Source: Sphingomonas sp. 37zxx | Lineage (GTDB): Bacteria; Pseudomonadota; Alphaproteobacteria; Sphingomonadales; Sphingomonadaceae | Direction: 5' to 3' | Assembly (NCBI RefSeq): GCF_000786205.1 | Contig: NZ_JROH01000018.1 | Location: 1-64,000, forward strand | Length of the DNA: 64,000 nt | In this document: piece after piece, positions 16,643 to 26,229 of the stretch | Numbering within the stretch: the stretch's first letter is position 1 | Layout: each line of letters opens with the position of its first letter | Program-made: the position numbers and the translations under genes | Notes under the pieces: generated by a model | What the model was told of the DNA's origin: nothing | Database searches by the model: none | The model's input: only the letters and a program-made list of their open reading frames with translations

Positions 16643-18109
16643 TCAGCGTGCCCCGCGCAACGCTTCACTGCCGCGTGGGGGTTCGGGTGGCGCGATCGAT
16701 GCCTCTGGCACCAGGTCTGCGCCGCCCAGGGTGCGGTATAGCGTCACCAGATTGTCGGCGCGTACCAGCCGGGTGAGGGCGAGCGAGCGGCGCGCGGTGT
16801 ATAGCGTGCGCTGCGCGTCGAGCGTGGTGAGGAAGCCGTCTATCCCCTCGCGATAGCGGGCGTCGGACAGGCGGAAGGTGTCGGCGGCTGCTTCCTGCAA
16901 CGCCAGTTGCGCGGCATATTGTTCAGCCACCACGCCGCGCCGCGCCAGCGCGTCGGACACTTCGCGAAACGCGGTCTGGATCGCCAGGCGATATTGCGCG
17001 ATCGCGATGTCGCGCTGCGCCTGCGTCGTTTCGAGATTGCCCCGGTTGAAGCCGCCATCGAACAGCGGCACGTTCAGATCGGCACCGCCATTATAGGTAA
17101 AGGCGCGATTGGTGAACAGCGACCCAAGCGCGTTGCTGGCAAAGCCGGTTACGCCGGTCAGGCTGATCGCCGGGAAAAACTGGGCGCGGGCGACGCCGAT
17201 CCGGGCATTGGCCGCGCGCAGCACATATTCGGCGCGCACCACATCGGGGCGGGCCAGCAATATGCGCGAATCGACGTCCACCGGCAGTTCGGCGAGCAGG
17301 CTGTCGGCGGTTTCGATCGATTGCGGCAGCTCGGCGTCGGTCACCGGTGCGCCGACCAGCAATTGCAGCGCGTTGCGATCCTGCGCCACCACTGCGGTCA
17401 GATCGGCGCGATCGGCGCGCGCCTGTTGCAGAATGGTTTCGGCCTGACGCAAATCGGTGCGCGCGATGATGCCGCCTTGCAGCCGCGCGCGCGTGAGGTC
17501 GACCGAGCGCTGGGCGCTGACCAATGTTTCCTCGGCGATGGCGAGCAGGCTGCGATCGGTGGCGAGCGTATAATAGGCGCTGGCGGTTTCGGCGACCAAG
17601 GTCAGCCGCGCCGCGCGCACGCCCGCTTCGGTCGCGAGATATTCGTTGAGTGCGGCATTGGCGGTCGATCGGACCCGCCCGAACAGGTCGATCTCGAACG
17701 CGGTCAGGCCAACCTGCGCGTTGTAGATTTCGGTAATGCTGCCGCCGCCGCCAAAGCCCTGCGCCGCGCCCCGGTTTCGCGCCAGCGACGCTCCGCCCGA
17801 TCCGTCGAGCGAAGGCAACAGATTGACGCGACCGATGCGCAACTGGCCGCGTGCCGAGCGGACATTGGCCAGCGCCACCTGCAAATTCTGGTTGTTCGCC
17901 AGCGCGCGGCCGATGATCGTCTGCAATCGGGGATCGCGGAAGATGTCGGTGTAGCGCACCGGCTGCGCGCCGCTTGGCGGCAGCGCGGGATAGGGGCCGC
18001 CCACCGGGAATTGACCCGGCACGGTGGGGCTTGGCCGTTCGTAGCGTGGCTCTAGGCTGCATCCGGCGACCGGCAACAGCATCGCAGCCAGGATCAGGCG
18101 GGTTTTCAT
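16643..18109 (-). CDS. RND efflux outer-membrane lipoprotein (NodT/OprM family)
   Basis: 488 residues with a lipoprotein signal (MKTRLILAAMLLPVAGCS, Cys17) and the duplicated outer-membrane efflux repeats (LQVALANVRSARGQLRIGR; NARIGVARAQFFPAISLTG). It is the TolC-like exit channel of the tripartite pump encoded upstream. The ATG overlaps the RND permease stop (ATGA). The C-terminus (PEPPRGSEALRGAR) is polar and variable, as is usual. Substrates of the pump are unknown. Confidence 0.9.
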   Translation of the reverse strand: MKTRLILAAMLLPVAGCSLEPRYERPSPTVPGQFPVGGPYPALPPSGAQPVRYTDIFRDPRLQTIIGRALANNQNLQVALANVRSARGQLRIGRVNLLPSLDGSGGASLARNRGAAQGFGGGGSITEIYNAQVGLTAFEIDLFGRVRSTANAALNEYLATEAGVRAARLTLVAETASAYYTLATDRSLLAIAEETLVSAQRSVDLTRARLQGGIIARTDLRQAETILQQARADRADLTAVVAQDRNALQLLVGAPVTDAELPQSIETADSLLAELPVDVDSRILLARPDVVRAEYVLRAANARIGVARAQFFPAISLTGVTGFASNALGSLFTNRAFTYNGGADLNVPLFDGGFNRGNLETTQAQRDIAIAQYRLAIQTAFREVSDALARRGVVAEQYAAQLALQEAAADTFRLSDARYREGIDGFLTTLDAQRTLYTARRSLALTRLVRADNLVTLYRTLGGADLVPEASIAPPEPPRGSEALRGAR

Positions 18110-21100
18110 GCGGTCACCGGCCCCCGACCGTCGTCGCCTTCGGGCGTTTTCAGGGTTTCGGCCTTGTGCTTTTCGCTGACGCTTTCGGGATGGCCATGCA
18201 CTTTGCCGCCGAACAGCTTTCGCACCATGACGTAGAATAGCGGCACGAAGAAGATCGCGAGCACGGTCGCCGCGATCATGCCGCCGATCACCGCGGTACC
18301 GATCGCGACTCGGCTGGCGGCACCCGCCCCGGTCGAGATCGCCAGCGGCACCACGCCGAAGATGAAGGCGAAGCTGGTCATCAGGATCGGGCGAAGGCGA
18401 AGCTTGGCGGCTTGCAGCGATGCTTCGACGGGCGATGCCCCCTCGCGTTCGGCCTGTTCGGCGAATTCGACGATCAGGATCGCGTTCTTGGCCGACAGCC
18501 CCATGGTGGTGAGCAGGCCGACCTGGAAATACACGTCATTTTCCAGCCCGCGCAGCCACACCGCCAGCGCCGCCCCCAGTAGCCCCAGCGGAATGACCAG
18601 CATCACCGAAAACGGCACCGACCAGCTTTCGTACAGCGCCGCCAGGCACAGAAACACGACCAGCAGCGACAGCCCGTACAACAGCGGCGCCTGGCCGCCC
18701 GAAATCCGTTCCTGATACGACAGGCCCGACCATTCGACCGAGACGCCGGGCAGCTCGGCGGCAAACTCCATCATCCGCTCCATCGCCGCGCCCGAGCTTT
18801 CGCCGGGAGCGGGCTCGCCCTGGATCTGGTAGCTTGGCTGGCCCTGGAAGCGACCGAGCGTGGTGGGCGCGGTCGACCAGCGGGTTTCGGCGAAGGACGA
18901 GAAGGGGGCCATCTGGTTATTGGCCCCGCGAACGAACCAGTTGGTGAGATCCTCGGGCCGCGCGCGATAGGGGGCGTCGCCCTGCACGAATACGCGCTTC
19001 ACCCGCCCGCGATCGACGAAATCATTGACATAGACGCCGCCCCAGGCCGCCGACAGCGTCGCATCGACTTGGCCGGGGTTCAGCCCCAGCGCGCCGGCGC
19101 GTGCCTGGTCGATCACCACTTCCAACGTCGGGACATCGGCGAGTTCGTTCTGGCGGATTGCCGTCAGCAACGGATCATTGCGTGCCGCCGTCAGCAGCGC
19201 GTCACGGCGCGCGCGGAAGGTTTCGCGGTCCAGCCCGCCGGTGTTGAGCAATTGCATCGTGAATCCGCCCGCCTGACCCAGACCGCGCACCGGGGGCGGG
19301 TTGGTGGCAAAGAATTCGACATCACGCAGGGTGGACAAATCCTGGGTCGCGCGCCGGGTGATCGCGGCTGCGGCGTTTTCGGCGCCCTTGCGCTCGCTCC
19401 AGGGGGCAAGGCTGACGAAACCGCGCCCGACATTCTGGCCCGCGCCGCCCGGTCCCGATCCGACGATGGTATATACCACATCGACATTGGCCCCCGCCGG
19501 CCCGAGGAAATATTTCTCGATCTCCAGCGCCGCCGCCAGCGTCCGCTCGCTGGTGGCGCCGGGGGGCAGGGTATATTGGATCTGCGCGCGGCCCTGATCC
19601 TCGGTCGGCAGGAAGCTGGTGGGCAAACCGACGAACAGCAGCGCCAGCGCGACGCAAAGGCCGGCATAGACCACCAGCGCCATGATCCGGCGTCCAAGCA
19701 CCCAGCGCACGCCGTTGCGATATTTGTCCGATGCCCGGTCGAAGCCGCGATTGAACTTGTCGCCCATGCGCCGCCCGAAGCGGCCAATGCGCGTCTTGGG
19801 CTGGTGGTGGTCGCTTGGGCGTTTCAGCAAGGTTGAGGTCAGCGCGGGGGTGAGGACCAGCGCCACCACCACCGACAGCAGCATCGAGGAAATGACGGTG
19901 ATCGAGAACTGGCGATAAATCTCGCCGACCGACCCGCCGAAGAACGCCATCGGCGCGAACACCGCCGACAGCACCAGCCCGATTGCGATCAATGCGGTCT
20001 GAATCTCGCTCATCGACTGGATCGTCGCCTGGCGCGGGGAAAGCTCGGGGTTTTCCTCCATCACGCGCTCGACATTCTCGACCACCACGATCGCATCGTC
20101 GACCAGCAGGCCGATCGACAGGACGAGGCCGAACAGGGTGAGCGTGTTGATGGTGAAGCCAAAGATCGCCAGCACGCCAAAGGTGCCGAGCAACACCACC
20201 GGCACCGCGATGGCGGGGATCAGCGTCGCGCGCCAACTTTGCAGGAACACGAACATGACGATGACGACGAGGACGATCGCCTCGATCAGTGTCTTGACCA
20301 CCTCTTCGACCGACAATTTGATGAAGGTCGTCGAGTCATTGGGATAGGCGTATTTATACCCATCGGGGAAGCTCGCCGACTGGCGTTCGACCTCTGCCTT
20401 CACCAGTTCGGCGGTTTCGAGCGCATCGGCACCGGGGGCCAGCTGCACCGCGATACCGGCACCCGGATGACCGTTCAGCCGGCTGATCGTGTTGTAATTC
20501 TCCGACCCCAGCTCGACCCGCGCGACATCCTTCAGCAGCACTTTGGACCCGTCGGTCTGGGTCTTGACGATGATCTGTTCGAATTGGTCGGGCGATGTCA
20601 GCCGCGATTTGGCGGTGACGGTGGCGTTGAGCATTTGCCCGGGCAGCGACGGCAGCGCGCCGATCTGGCCGGCGGCAACCTGGGTGTTCTGGGCCTCGAT
20701 CGCTGCGATCACGTCGGCTGGAACCAGGTTGAACCCCGACAGGCTGAACGGGTTCAGCCAGATCCGCATCGCATATTGGGTGCCAAAGACGTTGACGTCG
20801 CCGACGCCCGGAACGCGGCCGATCCGGTCCTGAAGATTGGACACCAGAAAGTCCGACACGTCGATGTTGGTGGTGCGGTTCGTTTCGTCATAGACCGAGA
20901 CGACCAGCAGGAAATCGGCGTTCGATTTGGTGACGGTCAGGCCCTGTTGCTGCACCTGTTGCGGCAGCCGGGGTAGTGCCTGCTGCACCTTGTTCTGCAC
21001 CTGCACCTGGGCGATGTCGGGGTCGATGCCCTTTTCGAAGGTGACGGTGACGGTGACCGATCCCGCCGAACTCGATTGCGACGAGAAATAGATCAGCCCG

Positions 21101-21321
21101 TCAATGCCGGTCATCTGCTGTTCGATCACCTGGGTGACCGAGGATTCGAGGATTTCCGCCGATGCGCCGGGATAATTGGCGCGGATGTTCACCTCGGGCG
21201 GGGCGATGTCGGGATATTGTTCGATCGGCAGCGACAGGATGCCGCCGAGCCCGGCGAGCATGATGACGATCGAGATCACCCAGGCGAAGATCGGGCGATC
21301 GATGAAAATCCGCGAGATCAT
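18106..21321 (-). CDS. RND multidrug efflux permease (AcrB/MexB, HAE1 type)
   Basis: About 1071 residues from ATG 21321, which yields the canonical MISRIFIDRPIFAWVISI; an ATG 48 bases upstream would add a basic non-conserved leader inside the end of the fusion-protein gene. Features include the first membrane helix, the large porter loops, the TM4 proton-relay segment LSIGLLVDDAIVVVENVER with the double Asp, and the second half starting near residue 540. It exports amphiphilic compounds from the inner membrane/periplasm using the proton gradient. The start is 7 bases after the fusion-protein stop. The C-terminal tail is charged. Confidence 0.93.
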   Translation of the reverse strand: MISRIFIDRPIFAWVISIVIMLAGLGGILSLPIEQYPDIAPPEVNIRANYPGASAEILESSVTQVIEQQMTGIDGLIYFSSQSSSAGSVTVTVTFEKGIDPDIAQVQVQNKVQQALPRLPQQVQQQGLTVTKSNADFLLVVSVYDETNRTTNIDVSDFLVSNLQDRIGRVPGVGDVNVFGTQYAMRIWLNPFSLSGFNLVPADVIAAIEAQNTQVAAGQIGALPSLPGQMLNATVTAKSRLTSPDQFEQIIVKTQTDGSKVLLKDVARVELGSENYNTISRLNGHPGAGIAVQLAPGADALETAELVKAEVERQSASFPDGYKYAYPNDSTTFIKLSVEEVVKTLIEAIVLVVIVMFVFLQSWRATLIPAIAVPVVLLGTFGVLAIFGFTINTLTLFGLVLSIGLLVDDAIVVVENVERVMEENPELSPRQATIQSMSEIQTALIAIGLVLSAVFAPMAFFGGSVGEIYRQFSITVISSMLLSVVVALVLTPALTSTLLKRPSDHHQPKTRIGRFGRRMGDKFNRGFDRASDKYRNGVRWVLGRRIMALVVYAGLCVALALLFVGLPTSFLPTEDQGRAQIQYTLPPGATSERTLAAALEIEKYFLGPAGANVDVVYTIVGSGPGGAGQNVGRGFVSLAPWSERKGAENAAAAITRRATQDLSTLRDVEFFATNPPPVRGLGQAGGFTMQLLNTGGLDRETFRARRDALLTAARNDPLLTAIRQNELADVPTLEVVIDQARAGALGLNPGQVDATLSAAWGGVYVNDFVDRGRVKRVFVQGDAPYRARPEDLTNWFVRGANNQMAPFSSFAETRWSTAPTTLGRFQGQPSYQIQGEPAPGESSGAAMERMMEFAAELPGVSVEWSGLSYQERISGGQAPLLYGLSLLVVFLCLAALYESWSVPFSVMLVIPLGLLGAALAVWLRGLENDVYFQVGLLTTMGLSAKNAILIVEFAEQAEREGASPVEASLQAAKLRLRPILMTSFAFIFGVVPLAISTGAGAASRVAIGTAVIGGMIAATVLAIFFVPLFYVMVRKLFGGKVHGHPESVSEKHKAETLKTPEGDDGRGPVTA

Positions 21322-21328
21322 GGCGCGT

Positions 21329-22519
21329 TCAGTTCCCGGCCTTGGCGGCGCCTGTGCCCTGCGGACCAACCTGTGCGGGCGAACCTGCCGGCACCGGGCG
21401 TACCGGCTGGCCAGCCTGCGCTCGGCCCAGCCCTTCGACGATCACCCGGTCGCCAACCTCCACCCCGGCGGTGACCAGCCATTTGTCGCCCACCGTCTGT
21501 TCGGCGCGAACGTTGCGCCGCTCGGCCTTGTTATCGGCACCTACCACCATCACCGTCGCATTGCCGCGCGCATCGCGCGAAATGCCCGCCTGTGGCACCA
21601 GGATCGCGCGCCGCGCGGTAGCCTGGCTGAAGCGCGCGCGGACATACATGCCCGGCAGCAGCAACCCTTGCGGATTGGGGAAGCGCGCGCGCAGCGTCAC
21701 CGCGCCGGTTTCGGGATCGACCATCGCCTCGGCGAATTGCAGCGTGCCGACCTGGCCATAATCGCTGCCGTCCTCGAGCCGGAGGCGGACTTCGGCGGTC
21801 GAGGGAATGGTGTTGTCGGTCGCCAGCGCGCGGCGAAGCGCGAGCAGGTCGGCGCTCGATTGCTGAATATCGACGAAGATCGGATCGAGCCGCTGAATCA
21901 TCGTCAGCGCCTCGGCCTGGTTGGCGGTCACCAGCGCGCCGGTGGTGGCGATGCTGCGGCCGATCCGGCCGGTGATCGGTGCCGGCACATCGGTGAAGCG
22001 CAGGTTGATCCGGGCGGTTTCGAGCAAGGCGCGCTGTTGCTGCACCACTGCCGCTGCCTGCCGCGCGGCGGCCTGTGCGTCGGTATATTCCTGTTTCGAC
22101 ACCGCTTCGATCTCGGCGAGCGGGCGGAAGCGGTCGGCGCGTGCCGATTGCGCGGTCAGATTGGCCTGGGCGCTGGCAAGGTTCGCCTCGGCCTCGGCCA
22201 CCGCCGCCTGATAGATGCTGGGATCGACCCGGTAGAGCGTCTGCCCCTGGCGGACGATGCTGCCTTCGGTGAACAATCGCGCCTTGATCACCCCAGAAAC
22301 CTGAGGGCGAACGTCCGAAGTCTCGAACGCGGCGGCACGACCGGCGAGTTCGGTGGTCAGCGGCACCTGTTCGGCCTGCAATGTGACCACGCCGACTTCG
22401 GGCGTGCCCTTGCCCTTGGCCTTTGCGGCGGCATCGTCGGCACCGCCCCCGCAGGCGGCAAGCAGGCAAAGCACGGGAACGAGGCATGCGATTTTACGAT
22501 GCAACGGCAGGTCTCGCAC
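21329..22519 (-). CDS. RND efflux periplasmic adaptor (membrane fusion protein), lipoprotein
   Basis: About 396 residues. The signal PVLCLLAACGGG is a lipobox, followed by the adaptor layout: lipoyl half-motif, coiled hairpin (YQAAVAEAEANLASAQANL and following), second lipoyl half (ITGRIGRSIATTGALVTANQ) and beta-barrel. The start is uncertain: GTG 22519 gives a good lipoprotein signal but lacks a clear Shine-Dalgarno; TTG 22504 is an alternative. The open frame upstream to 22783 is antisense to other sequence and unlikely to be translated. First gene of the efflux operon. Confidence 0.88.
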   Translation of the reverse strand: MRDLPLHRKIACLVPVLCLLAACGGGADDAAAKAKGKGTPEVGVVTLQAEQVPLTTELAGRAAAFETSDVRPQVSGVIKARLFTEGSIVRQGQTLYRVDPSIYQAAVAEAEANLASAQANLTAQSARADRFRPLAEIEAVSKQEYTDAQAAARQAAAVVQQQRALLETARINLRFTDVPAPITGRIGRSIATTGALVTANQAEALTMIQRLDPIFVDIQQSSADLLALRRALATDNTIPSTAEVRLRLEDGSDYGQVGTLQFAEAMVDPETGAVTLRARFPNPQGLLLPGMYVRARFSQATARRAILVPQAGISRDARGNATVMVVGADNKAERRNVRAEQTVGDKWLVTAGVEVGDRVIVEGLGRAQAGQPVRPVPAGSPAQVGPQGTGAAKAGN

Positions 22520-22584
22520 GAAAGGAAAGGGTGACTGCCTCGCCCCCGCCTGGCGAGGATGAAGCCGCGATAAATCAGCCAAAC

Positions 22585-22610
22585 AACCAATTATTTTACG
22601 GTAACGTTCC
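22585..22610 (-). promoter_or_regulatory. Candidate EcfG-type (general stress) promoter for the efflux operon
   Basis: On the minus strand GGAAC (22606-22610), a 17-base spacer and GGTT (22585-22588) resemble the alphaproteobacterial general-stress promoter (GGAAC-N16/17-CGTT). It lies about 65 bases upstream of the fusion-protein start. The same 188-base gap contains an inverted repeat, GTAAC (22601-22605) and GTTAC (22625-22629). The first -10 base is off consensus, so this is a candidate. Confidence 0.4.
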
Positions 22611-22707
22611 GATTTCGATCCTTTGTTACGCTTTTTGCTGCGTCGCGCAATACGGCCAGCGTGTCGCTCATGCGATCGGCGGTGCCGGCTGTTGCCGCCA
22701 CGGTGTC

Positions 22708-23313
22708 TTAGGCCGCGCCAGCTTCCGCAATCAGTTGTTTCACGGCGCTGTTCGACCAGTCCATGCTGCCGGTCATCCGCCACACTTCCTTGCCCGCCGC
22801 ATCATAGAGGATCGTCGTAGGCAAATTGGCACCCAGCCCGACCGAGAAGCGAAGATCGGGGTCGGTCCAGGCCTCGATCGCCTTGAATCCGGCCTTTTCG
22901 AAATAGGGCACCACCTTGGTCGGCCCGTCGAGATCCTGGCTGATCGTCAGCACCTTCAGCGCATCGCCCTCGCGCTGCGCCAGCGCGTCGAGCGTCGGCA
23001 TTTCCTTGACGCAAGGGGCACACCAGGTCGCCCACAGGTTCAGCAGCACGGGTTTCCCCGCGAACGCGGCAAGCGTGGTCTTGACCCCCTTGGCATCGGC
23101 AAAGGCGAAATCGGGCGCTGCTTCGCCCTTGTGGCTGCGATCGAGCATGCCGATCGCTTCGTCGGCACCCGCCATCGCAGGGGCGGCGGCAGGAGCGGCG
23201 GCGACGGTGTTGGCGGCAGCGGCGCTGTTTGCTTGCTCCGCTTCGCCGTCTTGCCTATCGCAGCCGCCAGCGAGCAGGCCCAGGCCAAGGAGAAGCGCGA
23301 TAGTTGGACGCAC
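22708..23313 (-). CDS. TlpA-like thiol-disulfide oxidoreductase, lipoprotein
   Basis: 201 residues from GTG 23313 (a TTG at 23325 is the other choice). The N-terminus [18 protein letters not shown] has a lipobox with Cys18, then an Ala-rich linker of about 35 residues, then a thioredoxin fold with the active site WCAPC (Cys98, Cys101) and the cis-Pro region NLPTTILYD. It would act in the periplasm, anchored to a membrane, as a reductase of disulfides such as those formed in cytochrome c maturation. It is divergent from argH with almost no gap. Confidence 0.9.
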   Translation of the reverse strand: MRPTIALLLGLGLLAGGCDRQDGEAEQANSAAAANTVAAAPAAAPAMAGADEAIGMLDRSHKGEAAPDFAFADAKGVKTTLAAFAGKPVLLNLWATWCAPCVKEMPTLDALAQREGDALKVLTISQDLDGPTKVVPYFEKAGFKAIEAWTDPDLRFSVGLGANLPTTILYDAAGKEVWRMTGSMDWSNSAVKQLIAEAGAA

Positions 23314-23329
23314 GGACAGTTCCAATCAG

Positions 23330-24706
23330 ATGTGGGGCGGGCGCTTTGCCGAAGGCCCGTCAGCGGTGATGCGTGAGATTAACGCTTCGATCCCGTTCGA
23401 CAAGCGAATGTGGCGTCAGGACATCGCTGCGTCGAAAGCGCATGCCGCGATGCTGGGCGCGCAGGGCATCGTCGCCGCCGATGATGTCGCCGCGATCCTT
23501 GCCGGGCTCGATTCGGTAGCCGCCGATTATGAGCAGGACGGTCCCGCCGACGATCTGGTGCTCGAAGACATTCATATGCAGACCGAAGCGCGGCTGACCG
23601 ACAAGATCGGTGCCGCCGCCGGACGGCTGCACACTGCGCGCAGCCGCAACGATCAGGTCGCGACCGATTTCCGGCTGTGGGTGCGCGATTCGATCGACGA
23701 GGTGCTGGGCGCATTGAGCGCGATGCAGGACGCATTGCTTGCCCGTGCCGAGGAACATGCCGGCGATGTGATGCCGGGCTTCACCCATTTGCAATCGGCG
23801 CAGCCGGTGACGCTTGGCCATCACCTGATGGCGTATCACGCGATGATCGCGCGCGATGCCAGCCGCTTTGCCGATGCGCGCGCGCGGATGAACCGCTGCC
23901 CCCTGGGTGCGGCGGCGCTGGCCGGGACCGGCTTCCCGATCGATCGCGACGCCACCGCCGCTGCGCTTGGCTTCGACGGCCCCACTGACAATTCGCTCGA
24001 TTCGGTCAGCGACCGCGATTTCGCGATCGATTATCTGGCGAGCGCGGCGCAATGCGCGCTGCACCTCAGCCGGCTGGCCGAGGAATTCGTGCTGTGGGCG
24101 TCGCAGCCATTCGGTTTCGTCGCGCTGTCGGACCAATGGTCGACCGGCAGCTCGATCATGCCGCAAAAACGCAACCCCGATGCCGCCGAGCTGGTGCGCG
24201 GCCATTCGGGGCGGATCCTGGGCTGTCAGATGGCGCTGATGGTGACGATGAAGGGGCTGCCGCTGGCCTATTCAAAGGACATGCAGGACGACAAGCCGCC
24301 GGTGTTCGAGGCGCACGACCTGCTGGGCCTGTCGATCGCGGCGATGACCGGGATGATCGAAAGCGCGACCTTCTGCACCGATCGCATGCGCGCGGTTGCC
24401 GATGCCGGCTTTGCCACCGCCACCGATCTTGCCGACTGGCTGGTGCGCGAGGCGGGGTTGCCGTTCCGCGAGGCGCATCACGTCACCGGCCGCGCGGTGG
24501 CGCGTGCCGAGGCGCTTGGCTGCAAGCTGGAGGCGATGCCGCTGGCCGAGCTGACCGCGATCGACCAGCGGGTCGACGCGCGCGTGTTCGACGTGCTGAG
24601 CATCGACGCCTCGGTCGCCAGCCGTCGCAGTTTTGGCGGCACCGCGCCGGATCGCGTGCGCGAAGCCATTGCCGCAGGCCGGGCGTTGCGCGAGAAGCGA
24701 GCATGA
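23330..24706 (+). CDS. argH: Argininosuccinate lyase
   Basis: 458 residues from ATG 23330 ([11 protein letters not shown]), the canonical ArgH start. It carries the superfamily signature [12 protein letters not shown] with the catalytic Ser loop near residue 278, [17 protein letters not shown] near 100, and TFTHLQ-like [16 protein letters not shown] near 155 with the catalytic His. It splits argininosuccinate to arginine and fumarate, the last step of arginine synthesis. The frame is open upstream across the tlpA-like gene on the other strand, but the family start is clear. An LptM-like lipoprotein gene overlaps its stop. Confidence 0.97.
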   Translation: MWGGRFAEGPSAVMREINASIPFDKRMWRQDIAASKAHAAMLGAQGIVAADDVAAILAGLDSVAADYEQDGPADDLVLEDIHMQTEARLTDKIGAAAGRLHTARSRNDQVATDFRLWVRDSIDEVLGALSAMQDALLARAEEHAGDVMPGFTHLQSAQPVTLGHHLMAYHAMIARDASRFADARARMNRCPLGAAALAGTGFPIDRDATAAALGFDGPTDNSLDSVSDRDFAIDYLASAAQCALHLSRLAEEFVLWASQPFGFVALSDQWSTGSSIMPQKRNPDAAELVRGHSGRILGCQMALMVTMKGLPLAYSKDMQDDKPPVFEAHDLLGLSIAAMTGMIESATFCTDRMRAVADAGFATATDLADWLVREAGLPFREAHHVTGRAVARAEALGCKLEAMPLAELTAIDQRVDARVFDVLSIDASVASRRSFGGTAPDRVREAIAAGRALREKRA

Positions 24707-24942
24707 TCCGCTTCCTTTTGATCCCCGTCGCGCTGCTGGCATTGTCGGCATGCGGCGCGCGCGGGCGGCTTGAACCCGCGCCGGGCAAGACGCTGCCGGT
24801 TGCGCCCTATGGCGCGCAATCGCAGCCGACCGCCGAACAACTTGTGACCTCGACCTCGCAGCAACGCCCCGCGCGCAGCGACGAGCTTCTCACCACTTCT
24901 CAAGAGCGGCCGAACGATCCCTTCGCGCTGCCCCCGCGCTGA
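24703..24942 (+). CDS. lptM: Small lipoprotein, LptM (YifL)-like
   Basis: 79 residues: lipoprotein signal [17 protein letters not shown] with the post-lipobox pattern [12 protein letters not shown], which matches the LptM/YifL signature (CGxKGxLxxP). A polar, Gln/Ser-rich tail follows, ending [11 protein letters not shown]. The ATG overlaps the argH stop (ATGA) and lysA begins 4 bases after its own stop, a neighbourhood often seen for lptM. LptM stabilises the LptDE lipopolysaccharide translocon in enterobacteria; function here is by analogy. Confidence 0.8.
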   Translation: MIRFLLIPVALLALSACGARGRLEPAPGKTLPVAPYGAQSQPTAEQLVTSTSQQRPARSDELLTTSQERPNDPFALPPR

Positions 24943-24946
24943 ACCG

Positions 24947-26203
24947 ATGGACCATTTCACGCATAAGCAAGGTGTGCTGCACGTCGAGGACGTCAGCGTC
25001 GAGGCGATCGCCGAAGCGGTCGGCACGCCCGTCTATATCTATTCGCGCGCCACGCTCGAGCGGCATGCCCAGGTGTTTCGCGACGCGGTTGCGCCGGCGG
25101 GGCGGACGCATGTCGCCTTTGCGGTGAAGGCCAACCCCAATCTGGCGGTGCTGAAGATATTGGCGGCGCAGGGCTATGGTGCCGATGTGGTCTCGGGCGG
25201 CGAGATGGCGCGGGCGCTGGCGGCGGGCATCGCGCCGGGCGACATCGTGTTTTCGGGCGTGGGCAAGACTCGCGACGAGCTGGTCGCCGGGCTGGATGCC
25301 GGCATCGGCCAGTTCAATCTGGAGCTGGAGGAAGAAGGCCGCGTACTCGGGGGCCTTGCCGCCGCGCGCGGGCAGCGGGCACCGGCGACATTGCGGGTCA
25401 ATCCCGATGTCGATGCCGGGACTCACGCCAAGATTTCGACCGGGCGCGCCGAGAACAAGTTCGGCGTGGCGATCGACCAGGCACCGGCGATGTTCGATCG
25501 GCTGGCCAAGGAGCCGGGCCTCAACCTGCGCGGCGTTGCGGTGCATATCGGCAGCCAGCTTGCCGATCTCGCGCCGCTGGAACGGGCATTCAACCGGGTC
25601 GGGGAGTTGGTGGCCGAACTGCGCGCGGCGGGCCATGCGATCAGCCATGTCGATCTGGGCGGCGGCCTTGGCGTGCCCTATCGCCCCGGCGAGACGCTGC
25701 CCGAGCCGGCGGCGTTCGGCGCGATGGTGGCGCGTGCCACCGCCGGCTGGGACGTCACCTTGATGTTCGAGCCGGGCCGGGTGATCACCGGCAATGCCGG
25801 GGTGCTGCTGACGCGCGTCATATGGGTGAAGCCGTCGAGCGGCCATCCTTATGTCATCGTCGATGCCGCAATGAACGATCTCGCGCGCCCCGCATTATAC
25901 GACGCCTATCATGATTTCGTCGCGGTGCGCCCGACCGGCGGGCGCATGACCGCCAACATCGCCGGGCCGGTGTGCGAAAGCGGCGACACCTTTGCGATGG
26001 GGCGCGACATCGAAACCGTTGCGGGCGGCGATCTGGCGGTGTTCCGCACCGCTGGTGCCTATGGCGCGACGATGGCGAGCACTTATAACAGCCGGGCGAA
26101 AGTGCCCGAAGTGCTGGTCGACGGCGCGCGCTTTGCCGTGGTTTCGGAGCGGGTGACGCCGCAGGCGATCCTGGCGGCCGAGCGGATTCCCGAGTGGCTG
26201 TGA
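24947..26203 (+). CDS. lysA: Diaminopimelate decarboxylase
   Basis: 418 residues, fold-type III PLP enzyme. Lys61 in FAVKANPN binds PLP; HIGSQL, the Gly-rich VDLGGGLGVPY and FEPGRVITGNAG bind the cofactor phosphate; GPVCESGDTFA carries the catalytic Cys; the end GAYGATMASTYNSR is typical. It converts meso-diaminopimelate to lysine. It is co-transcribed with argH and the LptM-like gene. Confidence 0.97.
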   Translation: MDHFTHKQGVLHVEDVSVEAIAEAVGTPVYIYSRATLERHAQVFRDAVAPAGRTHVAFAVKANPNLAVLKILAAQGYGADVVSGGEMARALAAGIAPGDIVFSGVGKTRDELVAGLDAGIGQFNLELEEEGRVLGGLAAARGQRAPATLRVNPDVDAGTHAKISTGRAENKFGVAIDQAPAMFDRLAKEPGLNLRGVAVHIGSQLADLAPLERAFNRVGELVAELRAAGHAISHVDLGGGLGVPYRPGETLPEPAAFGAMVARATAGWDVTLMFEPGRVITGNAGVLLTRVIWVKPSSGHPYVIVDAAMNDLARPALYDAYHDFVAVRPTGGRMTANIAGPVCESGDTFAMGRDIETVAGGDLAVFRTAGAYGATMASTYNSRAKVPEVLVDGARFAVVSERVTPQAILAAERIPEWL

Positions 26204-26229
26204 CGGGGCAGGGGGCACGCGGTTAAGCC

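Noticed and set aside
22916..23329. In-frame extension upstream of argH
   Set aside because: It is antisense to the TlpA-like gene, and ArgH proteins begin MWGGRF, matching ATG 23330.
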